A program made the translations under genes and the position numbers. Positions 1 to 9,064 of a stretch of DNA of 64,000 nt are shown piece after piece. The DNA is from Nereida sp. MMG025 (GTDB taxonomy: Bacteria; Pseudomonadota; Alphaproteobacteria; Rhodobacterales; Rhodobacteraceae): positions 682,001-746,000 of the forward strand of contig NZ_JAKFZN010000001.1 in the NCBI RefSeq assembly GCF_021654165.1, in the 5' to 3' direction. The notes beneath the pieces are model-generated. The model searched no databases, was not told the origin of the DNA, and was given only the letters and a program-made list of their open reading frames with translations. Positions within the stretch are counted from its first letter, which is position 1. Each line of letters begins with the position of its first letter.

Positions 1-41
1 AAAAATAACGAAGCAGACGACTTGGGCACAGGAATATAACG

Positions 42-905
42 ATGACAGGCATGACTTTTGGAGTTCGCGCAGCTTTGTTGCTAGGTGCGATGACCCTGGC
101 AGGGTGCGATGAGAATGGCCAATTTACACTACTCCAACCGCAAAGCGATGCCGAAGCAACATCAGACAGCGGCGCCGCGGCGGCGACAAAACTGATCGAA
201 CGCGACGTTGAAGCACCAGACGTGTTTTCCGTGACCGAAGCAGGGCTTTGGGACGGTCGCCCGTCTTTGGGTGGGGTATGGGTCGCGCACCCTGACGTGA
301 AAGACCCCGAACGCGTCATCATTCGCAACCAGGCCAATGGGAAATTCGTGATTGGCGCGCTGTTCCGCCGCGAACGTGAAAACCCGGGTCCGCGCTTGCA
401 AGCGTCTTCTGATGCGGCAACGGCACTGGGCATTTTGGCAGGCCAGCCTGTGGAATTGAATGTCACCGCCCTGCGCCGCGAAACAGTCGAAGATCCCGCC
501 GCAACGCCTGATACCGCCCCTGTTGCCATCGAAACACCTGCCGAGGTTGCAGCCGCACCACTTGATCCCATCGAAGGGGCCGCAGCGGCCATCGACGAGG
601 CACAAGACGCCGCAGCCGTTGCGACACCCGTGCCCACGCCTGCCCCTGCACCCCGCCCTGCGGCGTCTTCACTGGCCAAGCCGTTCATCCAGATCGGCAT
701 TTTCAGCGTGGAACAAAACGCCAAGAATACCGCGACCTCGATGCGACAAGCAGGGATCATCCCACAAGTCCTCAAGGGGGAAAGCAACGGCAAAGCCTTC
801 TGGCGGGTGATTGTCGGACCTGCGCCCAATGCATCGGACCGCGCAGCCTTGCTCAAGAAGGTCAAGGCCAAAGGGTTCGAAGACGCGTACTACGTGACCA
901 ATTAA
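42..905 (+). CDS. RlpA-like SPOR-domain lipoprotein
   Basis: This is a predicted envelope lipoprotein of 287 residues that probably acts at septal or denuded peptidoglycan. A hydrophobic leader ends in the lipobox LAGC with Cys22 as the lipidation site. Residues about 60-145 (AGLWDGRPSLGG to LNVTALR) resemble the double-psi barrel of RlpA. An Ala/Pro-rich linker follows at about 150-205, and a C-terminal SPOR domain at about 210-287 contains the FIQIGIFS strand. The start is preceded by an AGGAAT-like ribosome site. It lies 23 bases before a D,D-carboxypeptidase gene on the same strand, which fits a shared cell-wall role. Whether it is a lytic transglycosylase like some RlpA proteins cannot be told from sequence. 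Confidence 0.8.
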   Translation: MTGMTFGVRAALLLGAMTLAGCDENGQFTLLQPQSDAEATSDSGAAAATKLIERDVEAPDVFSVTEAGLWDGRPSLGGVWVAHPDVKDPERVIIRNQANGKFVIGALFRRERENPGPRLQASSDAATALGILAGQPVELNVTALRRETVEDPAATPDTAPVAIETPAEVAAAPLDPIEGAAAAIDEAQDAAAVATPVPTPAPAPRPAASSLAKPFIQIGIFSVEQNAKNTATSMRQAGIIPQVLKGESNGKAFWRVIVGPAPNASDRAALLKKVKAKGFEDAYYVTN

Positions 906-928
906 GTGAACACCATTCTGCCAAGGAA

Positions 929-2116
929 GTGACTGTCATGTATCGTTTTGCCTGCATTTTTGCTTTTGTCATCGGACTGGCTTTGCCTGCCGCTGCGTTC
1001 GAGACACGCGCAACCGCCGCCTACGTCATTGATCAAACCACGGGAACCGTGTTGCTTTCGAAAAACGCAAACGAAGCGCTGCCCCCTGCATCCATGTCCA
1101 AGCTGATGACGCTTTATATGGCGTTTGACGCCATTGCGGATGGCCGCCTGCAGTTGGACGAAGAGCTTTTGGTCAGCCAACACGCCATGAGCTTTGGGGG
1201 ATCCACATTGTTTCTGCGCGCGGGTGAACGCGTAAAAGTCGAAGATCTGATCCGCGGGATCATCGTGCTGTCTGGTAATGATGCTTGCGTTGTGATCGCC
1301 GAAGCACTGAGCCGTGATGGGACAGAAGCAGGTTTTGCACAGATGATGACAACACGGGCCCGCGAACTTGGTATGACCAATTCCACGTTTGCCAATTCCA
1401 GCGGCTGGCCCGCTGCAGGCCACCGTATGTCTATGAAAGACCTTGCGATCTTGGCAGACCGTCTGATCAAAGATTACCCAACCTACTATCCGCTTTTTTC
1501 GCAAAAAGAGTTTCTTTTTGACCCAAAGGAAAGCGAAAACAGGCTAAACCGCAATCCGCTTCTGGGCCTTGGGATCGGGGCGGATGGACTGAAAACAGGA
1601 CATACGCGCGAGGCAGGCTACGGACTGGTTGGCAGCGCGCAACAAGGTGACCGCCGTATCATTTTTGTTCTCACTGGCCTGCAAAGCAGCGCCGCACGTG
1701 CCGAAGAATCCGAAAAGATTGTAAATTGGGCGTTTCGCCAATTTGCTCAAAAAGAGCTTATCAAGGCAGGCACAGTGATCGCAGAAGCCGAAGTCTGGAA
1801 TGGCGCGGAAACAACCGTTGGACTGGTCCCCGCACAAGACCTGTCCCTCCTTTTGCCTGTGTTAAGCGGCAATACCGTCGATGCGCAGGTCCGCTACACC
1901 GGCCCCGTGGAAGCCCCCATATCTGCAGGGGATCAACTTGCCGAACTGGTTATCGCCTTGGATGACCTGCCAGAAACGCGCCTGCCATTAGTGGCCGCCA
2001 ATGATGTCCCTGCCGCAGGATTTGTGGGCAAAATGCGCACAGCCACGGGCGTCTTGGTTCAACAGGTGACCGCATCGCCTGCCGCCCCGTTGCAAGCCCC
2101 TTCTTCCGCCAACTGA
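929..2116 (+). CDS. D-alanyl-D-alanine carboxypeptidase (PBP5/DacC-type)
   Basis: This secreted low-molecular-mass penicillin-binding protein of 395 residues should trim the terminal D-Ala from peptidoglycan stem peptides in the periplasm. A signal peptide covers residues 1-23 (LALPAAAFE). All three S11 peptidase motifs are visible: SMSK at 55-58, SGN at 115-117 and KTG at 222-224. The tail from about residue 285 fits the PBP5 C-terminal beta domain, but no clear terminal amphipathic anchor is seen. The gene follows the SPOR lipoprotein and precedes tmk, a common Rhodobacteraceae order. A start at 938 (MYRF) is also possible. Confidence 0.9.
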   Translation: MTVMYRFACIFAFVIGLALPAAAFETRATAAYVIDQTTGTVLLSKNANEALPPASMSKLMTLYMAFDAIADGRLQLDEELLVSQHAMSFGGSTLFLRAGERVKVEDLIRGIIVLSGNDACVVIAEALSRDGTEAGFAQMMTTRARELGMTNSTFANSSGWPAAGHRMSMKDLAILADRLIKDYPTYYPLFSQKEFLFDPKESENRLNRNPLLGLGIGADGLKTGHTREAGYGLVGSAQQGDRRIIFVLTGLQSSAARAEESEKIVNWAFRQFAQKELIKAGTVIAEAEVWNGAETTVGLVPAQDLSLLLPVLSGNTVDAQVRYTGPVEAPISAGDQLAELVIALDDLPETRLPLVAANDVPAAGFVGKMRTATGVLVQQVTASPAAPLQAPSSAN

Positions 2117-2125
2117 TTGAAGCAG

Positions 2126-2719
2126 ATGGCCCGCTTTATCACGTTCGAAGGGATTGATGGGTCAGGCAAATCGACCCAAGCGCGCATGTTGGCCGACGCC
2201 TTGCCCTCTGCCGTTCTAACCCGTGAACCTGGCGGCTCAATAGGGGCCGAAGACATTCGCCGCCTTTTGGTCGAAGGCGATCCTGATCGCTGGTCAGCCG
2301 AAACAGAACTTTTGCTTTTTACCGCCGCGCGCCGTGATCATCTTGAGCAGACCATTGAACCGGCCCTCGCCTCTGGGCGTGATGTTATTTCCGATCGTTT
2401 TGCAGACAGCACGCGCGTTTACCAAGGGGCCACGCGGGGTGATTTGCGTGCCAAAGTGGACGCGCTGCATACACTGATGATCGGTCGAGAGCCCGACCTT
2501 ACGCTGTTGATTGATATGGATCCCGCAGTGGCGCTGAGCCGCGGATTGGCGCGTGGCTCTGGCGAAGATCGGTTCGAGGATTTTGGCCTGCCCTTCCAGC
2601 AAAAGCTGCGCGATGGGTTTTTGGAGCTGGCCAACGAGGGCCCTGCACGCTGGCATGTAATTGATGGCAATCGGCCGATCGAGGACGTCTTTGCTGATGT
2701 GAAAGCTGCCTGCCTTTAA
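2126..2719 (+). CDS. tmk: Thymidylate kinase
   Basis: This 197-residue kinase phosphorylates dTMP to dTDP in the cytoplasm, an essential step in dTTP synthesis. The P-loop is GIDGSGKST at residues 9-17, the DR motif is SDRFADS, and the LID carries RGSGEDRF. The ATG at 2126 is preferred; a TTG at 2117, directly after the dac stop codon, would add three residues. The gene abuts the carboxypeptidase gene and precedes holB by 42 bases, the usual pairing of tmk with the delta-prime subunit gene. Confidence 0.95.
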   Translation: MARFITFEGIDGSGKSTQARMLADALPSAVLTREPGGSIGAEDIRRLLVEGDPDRWSAETELLLFTAARRDHLEQTIEPALASGRDVISDRFADSTRVYQGATRGDLRAKVDALHTLMIGREPDLTLLIDMDPAVALSRGLARGSGEDRFEDFGLPFQQKLRDGFLELANEGPARWHVIDGNRPIEDVFADVKAACL

Positions 2720-2761
2720 AATCCGCTTCCCCCTGCCCGGCGGTCATGGCACACCTTCCCC

Positions 2762-3892
2762 ATGTCCGATTTGCCCCAACCAGACCGCGTCGACGGTGCC
2801 CCCCACCCGCGTGAAACCTCGCAGGTCATCGGACATGATGCGGCGGCAGCTTCGTTTCTGGACAGTTTTTCAAGTGGTCGGATGCATCATGCATGGATGC
2901 TGCAAGGCCCGCGCGGGATTGGCAAAGCCAGCTTTGCCTACCAAATTGCGCGGTTTCTGATTGCAACACCCCCGCTTGACGATGGCGGCATGTTCGGCGC
3001 GCCAGAGCCGCCCACATCTTTGCACATCGCAGACGATCACCCAGTTGCGCGGCGCATTCTTGCCGGCAGTGACCCGTCGCTTTTTGTGCTGCGCCGTGCT
3101 GTTGACGACAAAGACAATACCAAACTTAAAACCGTCATCACCGTGGACGAAGCCCGTAAGCTCAAGGAATTCCTGTCCCTTTCGGCCACCGATGGCGCCA
3201 CCCGCGTGGTGATTGTGGACGCCGCCGATGAAATGAACATCCAAACGGCCAATGCGATCCTGAAGGTTTTGGAAGAGCCGCCCGCGAACACGGTGTTCTT
3301 GCTGATTTGTCATCAGCCCTCAAAACTGCTGCCCACCATTCGCTCGCGCTGTCGGACGTTGAATTTGTCGCGCCTGAACCCTCAGGATATGGAACGCGCG
3401 CTGCGCGCGGCCAACGTGCCGCTGCCCGCTGACACCCATCATCTGACCACTTTGTCCGATGGGTCGGTCGGTGAAGCGCTGCGCCTGATCAATCTGGGCG
3501 GGCTTGATACGTATGCTGATCTGGTCGATTTGTTGCAAAATGCCCCGGGTCTGGATCGTGGGCGACTTTTGAAAATGGCCGAAGGTATGGTCGGTCGGGG
3601 CAAAGCACCTAAATTCGAATTGTTCCTTGGCCAGATTGACGTGTTGTTGTCGCGCATTGCGCGCGCAGGCCTGATGGGACCGCCAGAGGCCGAGGCCGCA
3701 CCGCGCGAGGCATCTTTGCTGGTGCGGCTCTGTGCCAGCCCGCACGCTGCCCGTGAATGGGCGGGATTACAGCAAGAGATTGGCGCACGTTTGCGACATG
3801 GACGGGCCGTCAATCTTGACCCTGCCGCTTTGGTCCTTGATACGGGTCTCAAGATTGATCAAGCCGCCGCGCGGTTGGCGGCAAAAAGGTAG
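2762..3892 (+). CDS. holB: DNA polymerase III delta-prime subunit
   Basis: This AAA+ clamp-loader subunit of 376 residues works in the complex that opens the beta sliding clamp at primer ends. It has a P-loop (GPRGIGKA, residues about 49-56), a Walker-B-like region (VVIVDAADEMN), LKVLEEPP, and the SRCRTL motif. The four zinc-binding cysteines of enterobacterial delta-prime are not evident. Its place between tmk and tatD is the standard alphaproteobacterial order. Confidence 0.92.
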   Translation: MSDLPQPDRVDGAPHPRETSQVIGHDAAAASFLDSFSSGRMHHAWMLQGPRGIGKASFAYQIARFLIATPPLDDGGMFGAPEPPTSLHIADDHPVARRILAGSDPSLFVLRRAVDDKDNTKLKTVITVDEARKLKEFLSLSATDGATRVVIVDAADEMNIQTANAILKVLEEPPANTVFLLICHQPSKLLPTIRSRCRTLNLSRLNPQDMERALRAANVPLPADTHHLTTLSDGSVGEALRLINLGGLDTYADLVDLLQNAPGLDRGRLLKMAEGMVGRGKAPKFELFLGQIDVLLSRIARAGLMGPPEAEAAPREASLLVRLCASPHAAREWAGLQQEIGARLRHGRAVNLDPAALVLDTGLKIDQAAARLAAKR

Positions 3893-3895
3893 CCT

Positions 3896-4669
3896 ATGAT
3901 AGTCGACAGCCATTGCCATCTGGACTTTCCCGACTTTGATGCAGAACGCCCCGCCGTGATCCAGCGCGCTGTTGATGCGGGGGTGACCAAAATGGTGACG
4001 ATCTGCACCAAACTGCGACTGGAACCACAGGTGCGCGCCATTGCAGAAAGCTTTGACCCTGTATTCTACGCCGCTGGCACCCATCCCATGAGTGCGGCCG
4101 ATGAACCTATGGCAACGGTCGATCAGTTGGTCAGACTTGCGGCGCACCCCAAGTTTGTCGGCATCGGTGAAACGGGCCTGGATTACCACTACACCGCCGA
4201 CAGTGCCGAGGTGCAAAAGCAATCCTTACGCATCCATATTGAAGCAGCCCGCCAAACAGGCCTGCCGCTGATTATTCACGCCCGTGCCGCAGATGATGAT
4301 ATGGCCGCGATCCTGACAGACGAATATGCCAATGGCGCGTTTGACTGTGTGATGCACTGTTATTCCAGCGGTGCGGATTTGGCCAAAACCGCGATCGATC
4401 TGGGGTTTTATCTGTCCATGTCCGGCATTGCGACCTTTCCCAAAAGCCAGCAGGTGCGCGATATTTTTGCCGCCGCGCCGCTGGACCGTGTTTTGGTGGA
4501 AACAGATAGCCCCTATCTGGCCCCGCCCCCTTATCGCGGCAAGCGCAACGAGCCGTCCTACACAGTGCATACGGCCCAAGTGGGGGCTGATGTGTTTGGC
4601 CTGCCCTATGAAGATTTTGCCCGCGCCACTACCGATAACTTCCACCGCCTTTTTGCAAAGGCCGCCTGA
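3896..4669 (+). CDS. tatD: TatD-family metal-dependent DNase
   Basis: This amidohydrolase-fold nuclease of 257 residues has the TatD/YcfH metal site: HCH at residues 6-8, Glu in GETGLDYH, His in IIHARA and in MHCYSSG, and Asp in ETDSPYLAP. Family members degrade DNA or trim 3' ends. The start lies three bases after the holB stop codon, and its own stop overlaps the start of the next gene (TGATG), so holB, tatD and the MBL gene are probably co-transcribed. Confidence 0.92.
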   Translation: MIVDSHCHLDFPDFDAERPAVIQRAVDAGVTKMVTICTKLRLEPQVRAIAESFDPVFYAAGTHPMSAADEPMATVDQLVRLAAHPKFVGIGETGLDYHYTADSAEVQKQSLRIHIEAARQTGLPLIIHARAADDDMAAILTDEYANGAFDCVMHCYSSGADLAKTAIDLGFYLSMSGIATFPKSQQVRDIFAAAPLDRVLVETDSPYLAPPPYRGKRNEPSYTVHTAQVGADVFGLPYEDFARATTDNFHRLFAKAA

Positions 4670-5472
4670 TGAAACGTATCTTTACCATCCTTGGTTGCGG
4701 GTCGTCTGGAGGCGTGCCACGACTTGGGCCAAATGGTGGGAACTGGGGCAAATGCGATCCCTCAGAGCCTAAAAACCGCCGTCGTCGGTGCTCGCTTTTG
4801 ATTGAACAACATGGCGCGGATGGCACAACGGCGGTGCTGATCGATACGGGCCCCGATATGCGCAGCCAGTTGTTGGATGCAGGCATTGGTGCGCTGGACG
4901 GCGTGGTCTATACCCATAGCCACGCCGATCATGTTCACGGCCTCGATGACTTGCGCCAGATTGTCTATAACATGAAAGAGCGGCTCGACGTGTGGTCAGA
5001 TAAGGCCACCACGAGCGATCTGATATCGCGCTTTGGCTATGCTTTTGTCCAGCCACCGGGGTCCAATTATCCGCCCATCTTGAACCTGCATGAAATCGAT
5101 GGTGACATCACAATATCGGGCGCAGGTGGTGACATCACGTTAACCCCCTTCGAGGTCGAACACGGCACGATTGATGCACTTGGGTTTCGGATCGGCGATG
5201 TGGCCTATCTGCCTGATGTGTCTAAAATGGACGACAACGTCTTTGCCGCCTTGCATGACCTTGATTGCTTTATCATCGACGCGTTGCGCCGCGACCCACA
5301 TCCCACCCATTTCCATTTGGACGCCGCACTTGCGGTGATCAAAAAGCTGGCGCCCAAACGCGCGGTGCTCACGAACATGCATCTTGATCTGGATTATGCC
5401 ACGCTTGAGGCAGAAACACCCGATCACATCACCCCCGCTTTTGATGGAATGCAGATCACTTATGATCTGTAA
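4669..5472 (+). CDS. PhnP-like metallo-beta-lactamase-fold hydrolase
   Basis: This 267-residue cytoplasmic MBL-fold enzyme carries the dinuclear metal motif THSHADHVHGLDD (His83, His85, Asp87, His88) plus later His and Asp ligands (PDVSK; DALRRDPHPTHFHLD). The N-terminal LGCGSSGGVPR segment is typical of the PhnP/RNase Z-like phosphodiesterase branch. PhnP acts on cyclic phosphate esters, but no phn genes are nearby, so the substrate is unknown. The gene overlaps tatD by one base, as in many relatives. Confidence 0.85.
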   Translation: MKRIFTILGCGSSGGVPRLGPNGGNWGKCDPSEPKNRRRRCSLLIEQHGADGTTAVLIDTGPDMRSQLLDAGIGALDGVVYTHSHADHVHGLDDLRQIVYNMKERLDVWSDKATTSDLISRFGYAFVQPPGSNYPPILNLHEIDGDITISGAGGDITLTPFEVEHGTIDALGFRIGDVAYLPDVSKMDDNVFAALHDLDCFIIDALRRDPHPTHFHLDAALAVIKKLAPKRAVLTNMHLDLDYATLEAETPDHITPAFDGMQITYDL

Positions 5473-5482
5473 GACCCTGTAA

Positions 5483-6412
5483 ATGCAGGCGCTTTTAGAT
5501 GTGATCCTGCCAGTTTTCCTTCTGGTTGCCTTTGGATATGGCGCAAGTTGGAAAGGTTGGTTTTCGCAAGACTATGTCGACGGTCTGATGAAGTTCGCGC
5601 AGACCTTCGCCATTCCTTGCCTGTTGTTTTCCGCCATTGCCAACCTCGATTTGGGCCAATCCTTCCAATGGCCGATTTTGTTCAGCTTTTATTCAGGCGC
5701 TTTGACGTGCTTCATTCTTGGTGTCTTGGGCGCACGCGTTTTGTTCAAACGCGATTGGGAGGATGCGGTGGCCATCGGCTTTATTGCGCTTTTCTCCAAC
5801 TCGGTATTGTTGGGCCTGCCCATCACGGAACGCGCTTTCGGCAGCGAAAGCCTCGCGGGCAACTATGCCATCATCGCCATTCATTCGCCTTTCGGTCTTG
5901 GGCTTGGGATCATCACGATGGAGATGGCCCGCGCCCATGGTGCACCTTGGCATCAAGTGGGTGGCACGATTGTGAAATCCACGTTTTCAAACCCGCTCAT
6001 CATTGGCATTAGCCTTGGGTTTTTCGTGAACCTGACAGGTTTGCCCATCCCTTCTGTCGCCCAAGACGCCCTTGATCTGATGATCCGTGCTGCACTGCCC
6101 GCTGCGTTGTTCGGCCTTGGGGGGGTGCTCTATCGTTACAAGCCCGAAGGCGATGCGCTGACGATTGTCTATGTGGTCAGCCTTTCGTTGCTTTTGCACC
6201 CCATCATCGTTTGGACGCTTGGGAGTTGGGTGGATCTGAGCCAATCTGATCTGCGATCCGCTTTGATCACGGCTGCCTCTGCGCCGGGTATCAACGCCTA
6301 TCTGTTTGCGAATATGTATGGCCGTGCCAAGCGGGTTGCGGCATCATCGGTGCTGATCGGCACTGCGCTGAATATCTTGTCCATATGGGTTTGGTTGCTG
6401 ATCCTGAGCTGA
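5483..6412 (+). CDS. AEC-family transporter
   Basis: This inner-membrane permease of 309 residues belongs to the auxin efflux carrier family and has about ten hydrophobic segments. Family traits seen are a conserved ALIT region before the last helices and a Pro/Gly-broken mid-membrane segment. Bacterial members move organic acids such as malate or malonate, but no substrate can be assigned here. It begins 10 bases after the MBL gene without a good ribosome site, so it may be translated by read-on from upstream. Confidence 0.8.
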   Translation: MQALLDVILPVFLLVAFGYGASWKGWFSQDYVDGLMKFAQTFAIPCLLFSAIANLDLGQSFQWPILFSFYSGALTCFILGVLGARVLFKRDWEDAVAIGFIALFSNSVLLGLPITERAFGSESLAGNYAIIAIHSPFGLGLGIITMEMARAHGAPWHQVGGTIVKSTFSNPLIIGISLGFFVNLTGLPIPSVAQDALDLMIRAALPAALFGLGGVLYRYKPEGDALTIVYVVSLSLLLHPIIVWTLGSWVDLSQSDLRSALITAASAPGINAYLFANMYGRAKRVAASSVLIGTALNILSIWVWLLILS

Positions 6413-6437
6413 GCCTGAAACCAGAGGAGACACCCCC

Positions 6438-6833
6438 ATGAGCATTTTTGACGAGGATCTGTTTTTGAAAGGTCTGGCGCAGCGCAAAGCCACTTTGGGC
6501 GCGCAATACGTTGAGGCATCACTGGACAACGCCGATGGCTTCACACGGCCCTTTCAGGAAGCAATGACAGCATGGTGTTGGGGCTTTGGGTGGGGCGACG
6601 ACGTGATTGACGTCAAGACGCGGTCCATGATGAACCTGTCGATGATTGGCGCATTGGGCAAAATGACCGAATGGGAACTTCATTGCAAAGGGGCGTTGAA
6701 CAACGGTGTGTCGCCTGAAGAGATCCGCGCCATCATTCATGTCATTGCGATTTACTGTGGGCTGCCGCAAGCGTTGGAGTGTTTCCGCGCAGCGCGCAAG
6801 GTGCTGGATGCCGAAGGTTTGCTGGACGGCTAA
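6438..6833 (+). CDS. Carboxymuconolactone-decarboxylase-family protein
   Basis: This 131-residue cytoplasmic protein has the all-helical CMD/AhpD fold. The segment from TEWELHC through NGVSPEEIRAII resembles gamma-carboxymuconolactone decarboxylase (PcaC) more than the CxxC-bearing AhpD peroxidase partner, because no CxxC is present. PcaC works in protocatechuate breakdown, yet no other pca gene is near, so its role may differ. An AGAGGAGA ribosome site precedes the ATG. Confidence 0.8.
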   Translation: MSIFDEDLFLKGLAQRKATLGAQYVEASLDNADGFTRPFQEAMTAWCWGFGWGDDVIDVKTRSMMNLSMIGALGKMTEWELHCKGALNNGVSPEEIRAIIHVIAIYCGLPQALECFRAARKVLDAEGLLDG

Positions 6834-6854
6834 CTGCCATAAAGAGGGAAAGAC

Positions 6855-6941
6855 TGGTGCGGTCGGGGGGACTCGAACCCCCACGAGTGTTACCTCACAG
6901 CGACCTCAACGCTGCGCGTCTACCAATTCCGCCACGACCGC
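6855..6941 (-). tRNA. tRNA-Leu (anticodon GAG)
   Basis: Read on the minus strand, the acceptor stem GCGGTCG pairs with CGACCGC. The anticodon arm is CAGCG-TTGAGGT-CGCTG, giving anticodon GAG. A long variable arm and a T-arm with GGTTCGAGTCC are present, as expected of a class II tRNA-Leu. The 3' CCA is encoded (TGG at 6855-6857 on the plus strand). Confidence 0.96.
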
Positions 6942-7002
6942 AAATCCTAGCTTGGTGGCAGCGTCCTAAACCAAAGCCCGCTGCCTTCACAAGCCCAAAA
7001 TG

Positions 7003-7521
7003 TCAGGCGGTGCGTGAAACTGGACGCGGGCCTTGCACCTTGGTGCGTGGGCGGTGCGTCCAGAGCAGGTAAACCAGTGCAACTGCACCAGTGCCAATCA
7101 GCAGATAGCCTGCATCTGACTCGCGCCCGAACACCATCATATGAATGGTGCGCCCGGGCAAAAACTGCATCAATCCCGCAGCACCGATCCCCCCAATCCA
7201 CAACCCGCGCAACGTGGCTCCATGTGCCGCAATATTCCCTATGATCGCATACCGCAGGCCTGCAGCGACAGAATACAGCGTAATCACGCTAAAGGCATGA
7301 AGCGGCCCGAACATACCCACCATTGCAAATTCGCTTGGGATAAAAAGCCCTGCAATGGCCAGAACGACCATCGCGGTCAGCCACACATATCCAAGGCGCT
7401 TGTGCCACATATCAACCCGGCGCCGAAACAGCACGAACGGACCAACTATAACGGCCGGAACGGCTGCGATCATATGAAGTTGCAACGCCAATGAGGCATC
7501 CAGAAAAGGGGTGATTGTCAT
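7003..7521 (-). CDS. DUF2306-type membrane protein
   Basis: This 172-residue integral membrane protein has four or five hydrophobic segments and charged loops such as RRRVDMWHKRLG. The His-containing helix start (LQLHMIAA) and the WHKRLGYVW motif match DUF2306, a family of uncharacterised bacterial membrane proteins. It is divergent from the LytTR gene and lies upstream of tRNA-Leu on the same strand. No function can be assigned. Confidence 0.7.
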   Translation of the reverse strand: MTITPFLDASLALQLHMIAAVPAVIVGPFVLFRRRVDMWHKRLGYVWLTAMVVLAIAGLFIPSEFAMVGMFGPLHAFSVITLYSVAAGLRYAIIGNIAAHGATLRGLWIGGIGAAGLMQFLPGRTIHMMVFGRESDAGYLLIGTGAVALVYLLWTHRPRTKVQGPRPVSRTA

Positions 7522-7635
7522 GATGATGTCTCCTAAGCTATGGGTCGCATTGCACTGTCACGCTGCGATGACATATGTAGAAACCAGCATTTTCCTGCGC
7601 GCCACGCGCCTTTCGTGAATAGAGGCTCTGCCTTC

Positions 7636-8409
7636 GTGAAACACACCCTGTCGCAACCCGCGCTTCGTGAAATGCGCCGCCATTTTGCCAATCCCGTAAG
7701 GCTTTTGGCGTTTGCGGGTATTGCGATAATCCTGACCTTGCTGGCCCCTTTTGACACAGACGAGATGCTGCGCGCCTTGCCACGGTTCTTTTACTGGGGC
7801 CTGTTGACGGTGCTTGGCTATACAATCGGGTATCTGGGAAACAATCTGGCCGATCGATATGCCAATGCGTCCGGACCATGGGTGCGCACGGCGATTGCCG
7901 CCCCTGTAACGGCGGTGGGTGTCTTTATCGTGGTGTTGCTGCTGAACTACGGGTTTCTGGGGCTGGTGCCCAATGCGATGGCAACTGTGTTCATCGCGGC
8001 AAATGTTTTTGCCATCTCGGCGATTGTCTCGGCGATTATGCAGGTCGCCTATCACCAGACGGATAGCCAGATAGGTGCGCCGCCTGCGATCCATGCGCGT
8101 TTACCCTATGATAAGCGGGGGGACCTGATCAGCATTTCGTCAGAAGATCACTACATCCGTATTTGCACGACCAAAGGCGAAGAGATGATATTGCTGCGTT
8201 TGTCAGACGCTGTGCGGGAGGTCGGCGACACGGCGGGCCTTCAGGTGCATCGTTCGCACTGGATTGCAACGGATCATGTGCGAATGGTGCACAAGCTAAA
8301 AGACCGCGCGGAAATCACCCTGTCGAATGATCGTGTGATTCCGGTCAGTCGCAGATACCTCCAGGCCGTAGCAGCAGCAGGGCTTTTTTCAGGAAAATCT
8401 GATGGTTGA
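7636..8409 (+). CDS. Membrane-anchored LytTR-domain transcription regulator
   Basis: This DNA-binding protein of about 257 residues has a membrane N-terminus: four hydrophobic segments at about residues 15-135 are followed by a C-terminal LytTR domain ([33 protein letters not shown]). LytTR domains bind direct-repeat DNA and usually control virulence, bacteriocin or envelope genes. No sensor kinase or receiver domain is attached or adjacent. The GTG at 7636 is chosen because AGAGGC lies about 9 bases upstream; an ATG at 7540 would add 32 residues. It overlaps lipB by 8 bases. Confidence 0.75.
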   Translation: MKHTLSQPALREMRRHFANPVRLLAFAGIAIILTLLAPFDTDEMLRALPRFFYWGLLTVLGYTIGYLGNNLADRYANASGPWVRTAIAAPVTAVGVFIVVLLLNYGFLGLVPNAMATVFIAANVFAISAIVSAIMQVAYHQTDSQIGAPPAIHARLPYDKRGDLISISSEDHYIRICTTKGEEMILLRLSDAVREVGDTAGLQVHRSHWIATDHVRMVHKLKDRAEITLSNDRVIPVSRRYLQAVAAAGLFSGKSDG

Positions 8410-9058
8410 ATGGATTACTTCACGTGATTTGGTGCCTTACGAGGACGCCTGTCGCATTATGGAAGACCGTGTTGGAGCCATTCATGCAGGCACCGCAGAT
8501 GAAGCGATCTGGCTTTTGGAACACCCGCCAATGTACACCGCTGGCACTTCTTCCAAACCGTCGGACCTGACGCAACCTGACCGCTTTCCTGTCTTTGAGA
8601 CCAAACGCGGCGGGCAATATACCTACCACGGTCCGGGACAACGGGTGATCTACACCATGCTGGATGTGGGCAAGCGCGGGCGCGATGTGCGCGCCTTTGT
8701 CCAAAGTCTTGAGGGATGGGTCATCGACACGCTAGATCAATTCAACATCAAAGGCGAAATCCGTGAAGGGCGTGTCGGCGTATGGGTCCAAAGACCCCAA
8801 AAGCCCCCCCTTCCCGATGGCAGCCCACGCGAAGATAAAATCGCTGCGATCGGCATCCGCCTGCGCAGGTGGATCAGCTTTCATGGCATTTCGATCAATG
8901 TCGAACCGGAGTTAGACCACTTTGACGGCATCGTGCCCTGCGGCATCTCGGGACACGGCGTGACCTCGCTTGTTGATCTGGGTTTGCCAGTTACGATGGA
9001 TGATCTTGACGTCGCGCTCAAACAGACATTCGAGACGCATTTCCCACCGCAGCGGTAG
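8402..9058 (+). CDS. lipB: Octanoyl-[ACP]:protein N-octanoyltransferase
   Basis: This 218-residue enzyme transfers octanoate from acyl carrier protein to lipoyl domains, the first step of lipoate cofactor synthesis. The diagnostic motifs are [12 protein letters not shown] at about 69-80, the catalytic lysine Lys146 in DKIAAIGIR, and the catalytic cysteine Cys180 in VPCGIS. The length is normal. It overlaps the preceding LytTR gene by 8 bases; lipA is not in the window. Confidence 0.95.
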   Translation: MVEWITSRDLVPYEDACRIMEDRVGAIHAGTADEAIWLLEHPPMYTAGTSSKPSDLTQPDRFPVFETKRGGQYTYHGPGQRVIYTMLDVGKRGRDVRAFVQSLEGWVIDTLDQFNIKGEIREGRVGVWVQRPQKPPLPDGSPREDKIAAIGIRLRRWISFHGISINVEPELDHFDGIVPCGISGHGVTSLVDLGLPVTMDDLDVALKQTFETHFPPQR

Positions 9059-9064
9059 GCGCAC

